From: Bradyrhizobium erythrophlei
GTDB lineage: Bacteria > Pseudomonadota > Alphaproteobacteria > Rhizobiales > Xanthobacteraceae
Direction of reading: 5' to 3'
DNA: 64,000 bases
Assembly: GCF_900129425.1 (NCBI RefSeq)
Contig: NZ_LT670817.1
Span: 8,584,001-8,648,000 of the forward strand
Part shown: one piece after another, positions 53,498-62,261 of the stretch
How positions within the stretch are numbered: position 1 is the stretch's first letter
How the letters are laid out: each line of letters starts with the position of its first letter
Program-made: the position numbers and the translations under genes
The notes under the pieces: generated by a model
What the model saw: the letters and a program-made list of their open reading frames with translations, nothing else
Told to the model about the DNA's origin: nothing
Database searches by the model: none

Positions 53498-53584
53498 ACA
53501 ATTAAGCCTTTGAAATCGACTGTTGGCAAGCTCTGGATTAGGTCTGCTTCACGCTCAAGAACGCATTCACAAGCGGGGTCCTGA

Positions 53585-53614
53585 TGTCCGTTTCGTGCCA
53601 ACAAGGGAAGTGAC
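53585..53614. repeat. Degenerate short repeat, copy a
   Basis: TGTCCGTTTCGTGCCA followed by GGGAAGTGAC. One of several related copies between 53.5 and 60.8 kb. Confidence 0.6.
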
Positions 53615-54595
53615 CTAATCGATCACCTCATCAGCGATCGCGAGGACCTTATCCGGTACAGCTACGCCAAGCGCACGCGCGGCTTTGAGGTTGACCACCA
53701 GATCGACCTTGCTCGCCTGCATGACTGGCAGGTCGCTCGGCTTTTCGCCTTTGAGGATGCGACCAGCATACTCGCCTACCTGCTGATAAGTATCTAAAAA
53801 GCTTGGCCCGTAACTCAAGAGCCCGCCCGCCTCAGCGAACTCTCGCACGGAGTAGACTGCTGGTACCGCACGCTGCGCTGCAAGGGTGACGATTCGTGTG
53901 CGCAGATTGGTGAACAACGCATCCGGACCAACCATTAATGCGGAGCCGGAACCTGCCGACAGTTTCGTCACAGCACCCTCGATCTCGTCCGCGGTATCAG
54001 CATAGAGGATTTCTACCGGCAACCCGAGCTGCGGGGTTTCTGCATGCAGGTCTTTCAACGTGGCTTGCGTGAGCGGCCCATCGTGAGTGACAAGCACTGC
54101 AAAACGCTTTGTCTCAGGTGCCAACTCACGCAGCAGCCCAAGCCGCTTTCCGGCAAGCCGAGCGCTCGTATTGACGATTCCGGTGACGTTTCCGCCTGGC
54201 CGATTGAAGCTGACGACGAGGCCGAGCGCCATCGGGTCGCCGCCAGTGCTAAAGACAATCGGAATCGTCGTGGTCGCGGCCTTAGCCGCGAGTGCTGCTT
54301 GCGTCGTGCCAGGCGTCGCTATTACCGCAACCCTGCGGCGGACCAGATCGGCTGCAAGTTCGGGCAGTCGATCGTCGCGATTTTCCGCCCAGCGGTACTC
54401 GATTGTCACTTCGCGCCCGTCGACATAGCCGGCTTTGCTCAGACCGTTGCGGAAAGCCGCCACTTGCTTGACATTAGCCTCCGGCGAACCGGCATGGAGG
54501 AACCCAATCACCGGCATCGGCTGCTGCTGCGCTCGCGCAACGATTGGCACTGCCGCCGAGACGACGAGCAGCCCCATGAACTCACGGCGTTTCAT
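53615..54595 (-). CDS. ABC transporter substrate-binding protein (TrpX-like family)
   Basis: A 326-residue exported solute-binding protein of the ABC_sub_bind family. The N-terminus RREFMGLLVVSAAVPIVARAQ is a signal peptide with twin-Arg-like start. GFLHAGSPEANVKQVAAFRNGL and IPIVFSTGGDPMALGLV are family landmarks. No permease or ATPase gene is adjacent, so it is an orphan binding protein, as is common in Bradyrhizobium. It is related to the next gene but not a recent duplicate. Confidence 0.85.
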   Translation of the reverse strand: MKRREFMGLLVVSAAVPIVARAQQQPMPVIGFLHAGSPEANVKQVAAFRNGLSKAGYVDGREVTIEYRWAENRDDRLPELAADLVRRRVAVIATPGTTQAALAAKAATTTIPIVFSTGGDPMALGLVVSFNRPGGNVTGIVNTSARLAGKRLGLLRELAPETKRFAVLVTHDGPLTQATLKDLHAETPQLGLPVEILYADTADEIEGAVTKLSAGSGSALMVGPDALFTNLRTRIVTLAAQRAVPAVYSVREFAEAGGLLSYGPSFLDTYQQVGEYAGRILKGEKPSDLPVMQASKVDLVVNLKAARALGVAVPDKVLAIADEVID

Positions 54596-54767
54596 AAGCT
54601 CACTCCCGATATGGACAGATTCTCTTTTTCATCAACGTCACCATGAACAAATTGTGCCAGATAAAAAATGGGTTCTCTGTCCGTATCGGGTCAAAAGCGT
54701 CGGGTTGACGACCTCTCCGTCACTTCCGCTTTGCCCCTCATAGCCGACCTTCGTCGAAAGGATCGGG

Positions 54768-54800
54768 ACGTCCGAAACGTGCCACAACCGGACTCGTGCT
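54768..54800. repeat. Degenerate short repeat, copy b
   Basis: GACGTCCGAAACGTGCCACA followed by CCGGACTCGTGC, a diverged copy of the same family, between the two solute-binding protein genes. Confidence 0.5.
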
Positions 54801-54815
54801 ACGCCGCATTGCGTC

Positions 54816-55784
54816 CTATTCGATCACCTCATCGGCACGCACGAGAAACGACTCTGCTATGACGAGACCCAGCGCTTTGGCGGTCTTAAGGTTGATTGCA
54901 AGGTCGATTTTGGTGGGCTGCGCCACCGGAAGATCGGCTGGCTTTGCACCCTTGAGGATCTTATCAACATAATCAGCGGAGAGCCGGAATTGATCCACCT
55001 CATTAGGGCCGTAAGATATGAATCCATCCGTGCGTATAAACTCGCGCGCACCCCATAAAGTCGCGACGTGAGCGCTACGCGCCAAGGCGTTGATATTGGC
55101 CGCATTGGTAACGACGAGCGACTCGGTGCACACGTAGAGCGCTTGTGAGCCGCCATTGAGCGACGCAATCGCAGGTGCAATATCTACGGCACGGTTGATC
55201 CTGAGAGCGTTAACCCCAATTCCAACCTTGCCGGCAACTTTCTGGACGATCTCGGATTCTCGGGTAGAGGGCGGATACCCTGCATTAGCCAACACCGCGA
55301 TGCGGCTAAGGCCCGGGATGGCCTCGCGTAGAATTTCAATACGCTTTGGCGCGATATCCCTCGACTGAAGCGAAAGCCCCGTGACGTTGCCACCGGGTCG
55401 GGCGAGGCTTTCGACGAATCCACTGGCGACAGGATCTACGGCAACAGCAAAAACGATCGGAATCGTCGAAGTCACCTGTTTAGCTACCGGAACAGCGCTT
55501 CCCGCCGTAAGGATGACGTCAACCTTCAGCTTGACAAACTCAGCAGCAATATCCCGGAAGCCTTCGCTCTTGCCTTCTGCCCACCTGTAGACGATCGCGA
55601 CGTTGCCTCCATTGATCCAGCCGAGTTCGCGAAGGCGTTGCTCGAACGCCGCGATCATCGGAGCCCACGCGGCCGCCCCGCCAGCGCCGAGGACCCCGAC
55701 GGTCTTGGTCGGCTGTTGCGCGTGCGCCATAGCGGGCCACGCCACCGCGCCGCCCAAAACACCGAGAAAATCCCGCCGCCGCAT
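54816..55784 (-). CDS. ABC transporter substrate-binding protein (TrpX-like family)
   Basis: A 322-residue paralogue of the preceding binding protein. The signal RRRDFLGVLGGAVAWPAMAHA is at the N-terminus. IPIVFAVAVDPVASGFVESLARPGGNVTG (landmark, about 110-138) is typical of this family. Also an orphan with no membrane partners. The ATG at 55784 gives the signal peptide without the extra upstream residues. Confidence 0.85.
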   Translation of the reverse strand: MRRRDFLGVLGGAVAWPAMAHAQQPTKTVGVLGAGGAAAWAPMIAAFEQRLRELGWINGGNVAIVYRWAEGKSEGFRDIAAEFVKLKVDVILTAGSAVPVAKQVTSTIPIVFAVAVDPVASGFVESLARPGGNVTGLSLQSRDIAPKRIEILREAIPGLSRIAVLANAGYPPSTRESEIVQKVAGKVGIGVNALRINRAVDIAPAIASLNGGSQALYVCTESLVVTNAANINALARSAHVATLWGAREFIRTDGFISYGPNEVDQFRLSADYVDKILKGAKPADLPVAQPTKIDLAINLKTAKALGLVIAESFLVRADEVIE

Positions 55785-55917
55785 GCTCGCCCTCACCCTC
55801 AGACAAGCCATCCTAACGGCTCAAACAAGTACTTTAAACCAGCATAAACACGATTGCCGCAATGGCGAGAAATGTCTCTTTGGGTCAAAAGGCGAAATAC
55901 TCGTTGCGAGCAGATGT

Positions 55918-55989
55918 CTTCCGCTTTGGCCCCAACAACGGACATCGCTCAATAGGGTCGGCATGTCCGTTTGGTGCCAGATTCGGACA
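55918..55989. repeat. Degenerate short repeat, inverted pair, copy c
   Basis: CTTCCGCTTTGGCCCCAACA with CGGACAT after it (55918-55944) and ATGTCCGTTTGGTGCCAGAT (55962-55981) are approximate reverse complements, making a palindromic unit of the dispersed family. Confidence 0.6.
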
Positions 55990-56010
55990 TCACGGTTGTA
56001 GTTATCTCAA

Positions 56011-56040
56011 ACAAAAAGCCGCCCGAAGGCGGCTCTTAAT
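56011..56040 (-). terminator. Intrinsic terminator of the PEPxxWA-CTERM gene
   Basis: On the minus strand AGCCGCC and GGCGGCT (56034-56017) form a perfect 7-bp stem with a TTCG loop, followed by TTTTTGT. It is about 25 bp after the stop at 56060, so it should end that gene's transcript. Confidence 0.85.
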
Positions 56041-56059
56041 CAAACCAGATGATCGATGA

Positions 56060-56640
56060 TCAGGCGGCCATCAATGCTCCCTTTGACTTCCGGCGATAGG
56101 CCATGAAGCCAACGCCAATAAATCCGAGGATCATCATCGCCCAGGTCGATGGCTCAGGGACTGCGCCGGCGAGCGTCAGATCACCGGTAATTGTTCTACA
56201 ATCCTCAGCTTGACCACACAGACCACCCTCATCGACGACATAAGAAAAACCAGTCAACGGCATGGTTTGGCCGCTGAGTAAACTTGCAGTATTCACCACA
56301 AGATCAAGGTAAGAGCGTGCGTTATAATCTTCGTTATATACGTTGAATTGATAATCTGAAGTATTTTCGAACGGACCCTGAGTAATACCGGGACCCGGAA
56401 CAATATCGAATAACTCAGAACCAGCCCTAATGCTCGCGCCGTCGACCTCTCCACCACCAACGCCATTTGTTATCACATCAACCGTGCCCGTGAATTGGAC
56501 CGACGGACCGCCCCTGAGGGAGTGAACAAACCGTTCGTTAGCGTATAATCAAACACTGCAGCTGAAGCCGGCGTTTGCGCCAGAATAATGAGCGCTGCGG
56601 CCAATGCCGTAGCACTGCTTTTCGTTTTTACGGAAACCAT
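56060..56640 (-). pseudogene. PEPxxWA-CTERM protein, frameshifted
   Basis: The 3' part (56060-56476 and slightly upstream) encodes a protein ending VPEPSTWAMMILGFIGVGFM plus a basic tail, the PEPxxWA-CTERM sorting signal. A signal peptide in another frame starts at ATG 56640: MVSVKTKSSATALAAALIIL, then QTPASAAVFDY. The two parts join into one sensible protein (about 193 residues) if the frame shifts near 56511-56520 by the CCCC run. It is thus either a pseudogene or a sequencing error. A terminator and a sister gene flank it. Confidence 0.7.
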
Positions 56641-56653
56641 GATTGATGTCGTC

Positions 56654-57313
56654 CTATGCTATTTGCGGTGCGCCGATCTTCCGTCGACAGGCCATAAAGC
56701 CGAGGCCTGCGAAGCCAAGGATCATCATGGCCCAGGTGGACGGCTCAGGAACGGCAGAGACGTTGTCCGAAGCAAGTTGGACGTCGAAAAAACTAAGAGT
56801 CGCAAAATTGCTGAACGTTACGGATGTGATCGGGGCCGAGGAGGTGAAACCTATAAAATCATGCGCGTACAGTTCTGGGTAAGTAACAGTGTAACCATCT
56901 CCGGTACTCAGCGTAATGTTAAATTGGGGTGCTATTGGGTTATATTCTGTGCCGAAATCGAAAGCGATTGCGGTCGTGGAACCTGTGTTCACCGTTAGAT
57001 TGTATAGATTGGAACCAGGGGAAAACTCGGTAACCAGATCTGCCACGCCAAAGCGATTGGAAGGGGACGAGGCGCCCTCGGCGTACATGTTCACATATGA
57101 GAAGAAATCTACCGGCCCGACATGTGCATTCGGATCATACGTCGTGTAGCTATCGGCAGGCGCCAACCCAGCAACACCATACGTCGTAACACCCGTTGTC
57201 GCTGCATCGAATGCAGCGGCGCTGGTATATTCTATCGCGGCAGCGTTGGCTGCTCCGGAAAGGCTTATCAGCGCGGCCGCGAAGGCTGCCGCGGCGCAGA
57301 GATGGTTTCGCAT
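56654..57313 (-). CDS. PEPxxWA-CTERM sorting domain protein
   Basis: A 219-residue exported protein. Signal peptide MRNHLCAAAAFAAALISLSG then AANA. The mature part is rich in Ser, Thr, Gly and Asn with beta-strand spacing, and ends VPEPSTWAMMILGFAGLGFM, then ACRRK, the PEPxxWA-CTERM tripartite signal recognised by an exosortase-like system. Such proteins are probably surface or matrix proteins in alphaproteobacteria. Only 13 bp separate it from the frameshifted paralogue downstream. Confidence 0.85.
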   Translation of the reverse strand: MRNHLCAAAAFAAALISLSGAANAAAIEYTSAAAFDAATTGVTTYGVAGLAPADSYTTYDPNAHVGPVDFFSYVNMYAEGASSPSNRFGVADLVTEFSPGSNLYNLTVNTGSTTAIAFDFGTEYNPIAPQFNITLSTGDGYTVTYPELYAHDFIGFTSSAPITSVTFSNFATLSFFDVQLASDNVSAVPEPSTWAMMILGFAGLGFMACRRKIGAPQIA

Positions 57314-57587
57314 TTTTGATCCTTTGGGTGGTCCTGGTAGGCACGCAATCGGCGCGTCGATAAACAATCTCCAGCGGAGTCTTTAATTCAAATGGCTGGC
57401 CCCATTTATTGCGGTACGATCCTTCGATCAGAAGTTTTATTACGCGAAGCCCAGGCAAGCCCAAATACCAAAACGTCGTTAAGGATTGGAACTTTTTGCG
57501 TGGATTGCCCGGGTAAATTTAATCGCCTGCCATTGCGGTATTGGCAGGGCCCTGTAGTTCTTTCCCCAAAATCCCGCTTGGTAGAAG

Positions 57588-58514
57588 ATGATTCACAATC
57601 CCGGTCGACGCCTCGCCGACGTCAAATATCGCTCATCAGAGGAGATCTTGACGCATCCGTGTTTCGTGCCGGCGCGAAACGCTTTTGTTGACGCGGTGCT
57701 CGCCCTTTACGCGGGAGATCCGTTTCTGACCCGGCTGATTCTTGAGGCCGGACGCTTCGTCACCTTTGCCAACATCATGTGCCTGCACGCCCGTTATGAC
57801 GAAGCCGATCGGTCGACTTGGCCGACCATAGGCCGGCTCAACGAATCGATGCTTCAATTCGGGCTGTCCAGCCCTCGCCGTGTGGAGGCGCTCGTAGCCC
57901 GCCTCGTGCATAGCGGATTTCTTGAAATGGTCCCCTCAAGGCAGGATCGTCGTGTACGCATCCTCACCCCTACCCAGCGGATGATTGACCACGATCTGGA
58001 CTGGCTGGCCGCGCACTATCTGCCGTTGCATATCCTGTTCCCCGACGCTGGATTTGCACCGATGGTTCAACGTGATCGGGCGTTTCAATTGGCCCAGCGA
58101 TTGGCCTCAATCGAGTTCTTTGGCCACGGCGCCCACATTCTGGCAAGCAATCCGGGGGTCATGCTGTTCATGAGCCGCGATGCCGGCATGCTGATCCTGA
58201 TCAAGTTGATCCAGATGACACACGCTGCCACGAACGAATCCCGGACGGGCCTTTCCTACACAAACATCGGTGCACTGTTCGGGGTATCGCGGACGCATGT
58301 GCGCGAAATTTTGCTCGAGGCCGAACGCGCCGGCTTCGTTCAGCTGTCCGGCCGCGGAGGGCAATTGGTTCAGCTCACGCCTGCCGTGATACAGGTCTTC
58401 GACCATTTCATCGCCGATAGCCTATCCGGACTCGATCTGATGTTTCGGATCGCATTGAAAACAATGGCGAGCAAAAAGCCTTCCACACACGACACCGCGT
58501 CGTCGCCACGCTGA
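57588..58514 (+). CDS. Winged-helix transcriptional regulator
   Basis: A 308-residue protein with two helix-turn-helix regions. The first, RLNESMLQFGLSSPRRVEALVARLVHSGFLEMVPSRQDRRVR (landmark, about 85-125), is MarR-like. The second, SYTNIGALFGVSRTHVREILLEAERAGFV (about 225-253), is GntR/Crp-like. The protein ends in a basic tail. The duplicated architecture is not one I can name. It is divergent from the PEPxxWA-CTERM genes, which it may regulate by position. Confidence 0.72.
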   Translation: MIHNPGRRLADVKYRSSEEILTHPCFVPARNAFVDAVLALYAGDPFLTRLILEAGRFVTFANIMCLHARYDEADRSTWPTIGRLNESMLQFGLSSPRRVEALVARLVHSGFLEMVPSRQDRRVRILTPTQRMIDHDLDWLAAHYLPLHILFPDAGFAPMVQRDRAFQLAQRLASIEFFGHGAHILASNPGVMLFMSRDAGMLILIKLIQMTHAATNESRTGLSYTNIGALFGVSRTHVREILLEAERAGFVQLSGRGGQLVQLTPAVIQVFDHFIADSLSGLDLMFRIALKTMASKKPSTHDTASSPR

Positions 58515-58652
58515 CCAAAACGAGCGCAACGGCGCTTATGCGTCGCAGCAAACCGCTCCTGCTCATGTCGCAGTTGGGTCAGATTCGGCCCTCGGACCGC
58601 AACAGAGCGAGGTCCGTTCACCTCTTCATAGCGGACTTGCGGTGAAAGCACC

Positions 58653-58687
58653 GGCATGACCGTTTCGTGCCAAGACCGGACTCATGC
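58653..58687. repeat. Degenerate short repeat, copy d
   Basis: GGCATGACCGTTTCGTGCCA followed by AGACCGGACTCATGC, in the spacer after the regulator gene. Confidence 0.55.
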
Positions 58688-58763
58688 ACCGCAGCAAACC
58701 AACAACAAGCCGTGGCCGGTCCTGCAAGGTCCGGCCACTATCGCCAAGCCTGCGAATACCGCC

Positions 58764-59459
58764 TTACTGAGTAGCGAAGCAATAGAACAGCCCGTCCCCG
58801 CCGGTGCCGCGGAGGTCACTCTGGCTGCAACCGCCATCGGGCCCGCGCGAGGGATGAGATGAATTCCATGATCGCGACGCGACGTCATCGCGCAAGCCTT
58901 TGCGGTCGATATGGCCCACCATGGCCGCGCCTTGGGTGCTGCTCGTCCAGTTGCGGCAGGTGCGATCCTCGCCGGGCGGGAATGCGCGGCCCTCCGGGGT
59001 GGAGCCGGTCAACGCGTCGTGACGATTCGGCGCGAAGCCAACGCCCGGAATGATCTGGCCGCGCTCGCTCAACGACGTGTCGAAGCCTAATTTATTGTTG
59101 TCGCTGTGCAGATCGTCGACACTGGTCGCGAGGACCTGGCCTTTGAAATTCTGCCACGGGCCGTTGCCGATGCGGTCGCGTGCATTGACCGCCGGTTTAC
59201 CGTCAGCCTCCTGGGTGCTCAAATAGGCGCGCCACGTTTTCCCTCCGGCGCCGTGACGCTGCGCCAGCATCTGGCAATGCTGGTCGGCGCCTTCGATGCC
59301 GCCCAGATCGGCGCCCTTGCCGGGCCCGGCGCCGGTGACAAAGAACGTCATATTAGGTGCTTGCGGCAATTGTGGTGGCGCCGGCTGCTGCTGTGCATTG
59401 ACCCCCGACGTTACACCCAGTGCCAGCGCCGCAATAATAAGTGCCTTCGACTTGCTCAT
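58764..59459 (-). CDS. Exported lectin-like protein
   Basis: A 231-residue protein with a Sec signal (MSKSKALIIAALALGVTSGV, then NAQ). The mature region begins NMTFFVTGAGPGKGADLGG; later GKTWRAYLSTQEADGKPAVN and CRNWTSS are similar to proteins annotated in Bradyrhizobium as lectins with a C-type-lectin/endostatin-like fold. Sugar binding is not demonstrated. The cysteines near the C-terminus could form disulfides. Confidence 0.65.
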   Translation of the reverse strand: MSKSKALIIAALALGVTSGVNAQQQPAPPQLPQAPNMTFFVTGAGPGKGADLGGIEGADQHCQMLAQRHGAGGKTWRAYLSTQEADGKPAVNARDRIGNGPWQNFKGQVLATSVDDLHSDNNKLGFDTSLSERGQIIPGVGFAPNRHDALTGSTPEGRAFPPGEDRTCRNWTSSTQGAAMVGHIDRKGLRDDVASRSWNSSHPSRGPDGGCSQSDLRGTGGDGLFYCFATQ

Positions 59460-59687
59460 TTCAGTCCTCCCTTGGGGTTATTGATACCGTCGCTGAATTC
59501 CCACCTCTTGCTCCTTCAGGCATAAGAACAAGTGTTGCATCCGTCTTATTCCGTCAACGTGGAAGGGACGCTACATGCTGAGGGCGCGCCAATTGACCGA
59601 TGGCCGCTTCGGGGTCAATCGCGTCGTTCTGACTCCGGACCGACCACTCCCGGTCTACCCCGAGGAACGGACATAGTCGGACCGCTC

Positions 59688-59720
59688 CGGCATGTCCGAT
59701 AAGTGCCAGACGCGGAAGTA
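59688..59720. repeat. Degenerate short repeat, copy e
   Basis: CCGGCATGTCCGATAAGTGC followed by GCGGAAGTAG. An oppositely oriented CCGAGGAACGGACATAG lies 30 bp to the left, again suggesting a palindromic unit. Confidence 0.55.
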
Positions 59721-59949
59721 GCCCGACCTTCGCAATGGGGCCTGCCTACTATGCAGCCATCGTCTTCGGCCTTCAGCCCTTCTCGTCGATACAAACGCAA
59801 ACACCGCCTCGGTGGTCAGACCGGGACGTTGATTGAGTTATGACGGAAGTGGTTGCGGAGGCTCCCGGCTGGGTCGAACGGCGCAGGATCTGGATAATCT
59901 GAAATAATCGATCGGCACGGCGCATTACAAACTCCTTGCTGCCAATATG

Positions 59950-59967
59950 CTGACACCACGCTGTCAG
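59950..59967. promoter_or_regulatory. Operator-like palindrome upstream of VOC gene
   Basis: CTGACA (59950-59955) and TGTCAG (59962-59967) are perfect inverted repeats with a 6-base centre, a shape typical of TetR/PadR-type binding sites. It lies 60 bp before the VOC start codon. Confidence 0.45.
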
Positions 59968-60027
59968 TAGGCTTCAGATACAACAGCCCTATGCCGAATT
60001 GTGGCTGGCCCGCCGAAGGAGAACATC

Positions 60028-60429
60028 ATGAATTTCGTCTCGATCCGCATCATCACTGCCGACATCAAGCGCTTGGCGCGCTTCTACGAGCAGATGACCG
60101 GCATCTCGGTGACGATGTACACCGAAGACTTCGGGGAGCTGAAAACGCCCGCCTGCACCTTGGCGATTGGCAGCACGCGCACGTTGCAGCTGTTCGGCGG
60201 CGACGTCGCCCGACCCGCTGACAATCACACCGCTATCATCGAGTTTCGCGTGGACGACGTGGATGCAGAGTATCGAAAGCTGGTCGACGAAATTGGCGAC
60301 TCCCTGGTTCAGGAGCCGACAACGATGCCGTGGGGCAACCGCTCGCTCCTGTTCCGCGATCCGGACGGCAACCTGGTCAATTTCTTTACGCCGGTCAGCG
60401 CCGAGGCCATCAAGAAGTTCGACGAGTGA
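60028..60429 (+). CDS. VOC superfamily protein (glyoxalase/dioxygenase-like)
   Basis: A 133-residue protein. NFVSIRIITADIKRLARFYE opens the first beta-alpha-beta unit, and LLFRDPDGNLVNFFTPV closes the second, a typical VOC pattern. The metal ligands of true glyoxalase I are not all evident, so binding or detoxification of a small molecule is as likely as catalysis. GAAGGAGAAC precedes the ATG at 60028. Possible control by the palindrome just upstream. Confidence 0.85.
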   Translation: MNFVSIRIITADIKRLARFYEQMTGISVTMYTEDFGELKTPACTLAIGSTRTLQLFGGDVARPADNHTAIIEFRVDDVDAEYRKLVDEIGDSLVQEPTTMPWGNRSLLFRDPDGNLVNFFTPVSAEAIKKFDE

Positions 60430-60834
60430 GCGCGTGATCCGTTCGCATGCTGGATGGCTGTAAATGAATAGATTGTGGCCTGCTACGGCTGGTCTCGGAA
60501 GGTCGTCTTCCAAGATCAACCGACCATGTGCTGCCGTGACAAAGCGCGCCGTGCTCGAAGGGCGTCTATTGACGTGTTGGCATGCGTGGAGCGGGATCCC
60601 AGCAACGTTGAAGGGGATTGGATCCTCTGAGTGAGCGCGGACCAGAGCTTCAGGCGCATATCGCATGTCTGTTATGGGGTCAATCTCGGAAGTGGTGAGC
60701 CATTCGCGGAGAGTCCGCTCTACCCCGATGAACGGACATCGTCAGACCGGGCCGACTGGTCCGTTTCGTGCCAACAGCGGAAGTCGGCTCACCACTGATA
60801 GCGGACGACGCCCTTGCCGGCAGAGCTTGGATTG
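60430..60834. other. Intergenic region with one dispersed repeat
   Basis: 405 bp without a gene that I can support. It holds copy f of the degenerate repeat near 60718-60786. Nothing else stood out. Confidence 0.5.
60755..60786. repeat. Degenerate short repeat, copy f
   Basis: ACTGGTCCGTTTCGTGCCAA followed by CAGCGGAAGTCG. An oppositely oriented GATGAACGGACATCG precedes it by 17 bp. Confidence 0.55.
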
Positions 60835-61008
60835 TCAGGGAAACACGGACATCAATGCCAAATCGCTGACCGTGTTTCCGGGAGACAACGCGGCAGCATA
60901 GATCGCACCCAACATACACATTGCTAATCCGAAATAGCCGAAAATGAAGTGCAGATCTCTTCCACTGGAGCGAACTTCGTATGATTGTAGCGCTTCAAGG
61001 ATTTTCAT
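60835..61008 (-). CDS. Small membrane protein, 57 residues
   Basis: Starts MKILEALQSYEVRSSGRDLH, followed by one hydrophobic segment FIFGYFGLAMCMLGAIYAAAL. AAAGGG lies 8 bp before the ATG at 61008. A single-pass membrane protein of unknown role. It is downstream of the AEC transporter gene, 43 bp away, and may be co-transcribed with it. Confidence 0.5.
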   Translation of the reverse strand: MKILEALQSYEVRSSGRDLHFIFGYFGLAMCMLGAIYAAALSPGNTVSDLALMSVFP

Positions 61009-61051
61009 TGGTTTCCCTTTCATTTTTGAGAGCCATCATCGATTTCAACCG

Positions 61052-61957
61052 TCAAAGGTGGTGCAAGGCGTAGGACCATAGCGGCAGTGTGAGAAACGAA
61101 AGTGATATGCCAACTCCAACCATCAACGAGACCAGTGGCGGGTTCAGGCCGTGCTGGGCCGCGACGATTGCACCGCCGATCATCGGGCCCATCCCAGCTT
61201 CAAACAGGGTCACTCGGGTGATTTCTTCGCCGGTGCCCAACACGATGAAGTAAATGGAAGCGATCACGATGGGGGCCAGGAACAGCTTGAACCCCAGGCC
61301 CGTCGCAAGCGCGGTCTTGAGCCCGGTGGTTTGGTCAAACCTCAATTGGAAACCGACTGAAACGAGGGCTAATGGGGAAAGGGTGTCGCCTAAACGCTTG
61401 AGCGCGTCGGAGACCCAATCGGGGAACTCGAAGGGCATCAGAATGAATGCCGCGATCAGGGCAAGCAGAGGCGGGAATGTGAGGACCCGCTTGAAGACAG
61501 CGGTTTTGGATTCCGTACCCGCCGAATAAATGGCGGCGACCGTGATCCCCAACGTGCTGAGGACCAGGTAGCTACCCAGCTGATCGATGAGGATGCCGGT
61601 CGCCATATTGGAAGCGCCGAAAAAGGCCTCGATCATCGGCAGTCCGACAAAAGAGGTATTCGCGAGCCCGCCGGCCAGCATCAGCGCCCCGGTGGTTTCG
61701 CGCGAGAATTTCAAACGCGAGGAAAGCGTCCAGAAAAAGCCGACACCGAGCGCGAACATCAACCACGGCATCGCGATGCTGAATAGCAGTTGCGTTTGGA
61801 GGGCAACGTGGTGGATCTGCAGGACGATGAGGGCAGGCAGGGAGATGTTGATGATGAACGCGTTGAGCGCAACATGTGCGTTTTCCGGCAGCCGTCGCGT
61901 GGTGCGAAGACCCATGCCGAGAAGGAGGCAGACGAACAGCAGATTGATATTATTCAT
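61052..61957 (-). CDS. AEC family transporter (auxin efflux carrier-like)
   Basis: A 301-residue integral membrane protein with about ten hydrophobic segments in two repeats. GLANTSFVGLPMIEAFFG and the C-terminal AGMGPMIGGAIVAAQHGLNP are typical of AEC permeases, which move small organic acids or efflux anionic substrates. The substrate is not evident. The ATG at 61957 lacks a strong ribosome-binding site. Confidence 0.85.
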   Translation of the reverse strand: MNNINLLFVCLLLGMGLRTTRRLPENAHVALNAFIINISLPALIVLQIHHVALQTQLLFSIAMPWLMFALGVGFFWTLSSRLKFSRETTGALMLAGGLANTSFVGLPMIEAFFGASNMATGILIDQLGSYLVLSTLGITVAAIYSAGTESKTAVFKRVLTFPPLLALIAAFILMPFEFPDWVSDALKRLGDTLSPLALVSVGFQLRFDQTTGLKTALATGLGFKLFLAPIVIASIYFIVLGTGEEITRVTLFEAGMGPMIGGAIVAAQHGLNPPLVSLMVGVGISLSFLTLPLWSYALHHL

Positions 61958-62039
61958 TGAACGTGCCCCAAGCCGCTGGCGGTAACGTTAAATCGCCGAA
62001 ATCGAGCGCCAAGCCGGCGCCTGCCATTATTTGATCGTC

Positions 62040-62195
62040 TCAGTAGAAAATCGGGCCAGACGATCCGAGCCAACTGAAGATCACCGCCACGGCGGCAAGT
62101 AGCAGGCTGATCCCACAAAAGATTGCGGCACCGTCATCAACGGATTCAGCAGTCTCGGTGGGAAATCGGGTGTAAAATCGCTCGACTACGCTCAT
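62040..62195 (-). CDS. Small membrane protein, 51 residues
   Basis: Reads MSVVERFYTRFPTETAESVD, then DDGAAIFCGISLLLAAVAVI, a single hydrophobic segment. GGGAGAACG lies before the ATG at 62195. It is a plausible short membrane protein of unknown function. It is upstream of the AEC gene in the same direction. Confidence 0.5.
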   Translation of the reverse strand: MSVVERFYTRFPTETAESVDDGAAIFCGISLLLAAVAVIFSWLGSSGPIFY

Positions 62196-62261
62196 TTACG
62201 TTCTCCCATTCGATCCTATGTCCACGCTCAGAAGCGCGCGTGAAGACCATCCAAACCGGTT

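Larger units (their letters stand above)
59460..60027. other. Long intergenic region with repeat and operator-like site
   Basis: 568 bp without a convincing gene. It contains one copy of the dispersed short repeat (59688-59720) and a perfect inverted repeat upstream of the VOC gene (59950-59967). Reading frames crossing it show no family resemblance. Confidence 0.55.

Noticed and set aside
31046..53500. CRISPR array, tRNA or rRNA gene in or beside the island
   Set aside because: No regularly spaced direct repeats of CRISPR type and no cloverleaf or rRNA-like sequence were seen; the island appears to use comM rather than a tRNA as its junction.
53615..55784. The two solute-binding protein genes as a complete ABC transporter operon
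   Set aside because: No permease or ATPase genes are adjacent on either side.
59989..60666. Long minus-strand frame opposite the VOC gene
   Set aside because: It is antisense to a gene with clear VOC motifs and has a composition typical of a shadow frame.
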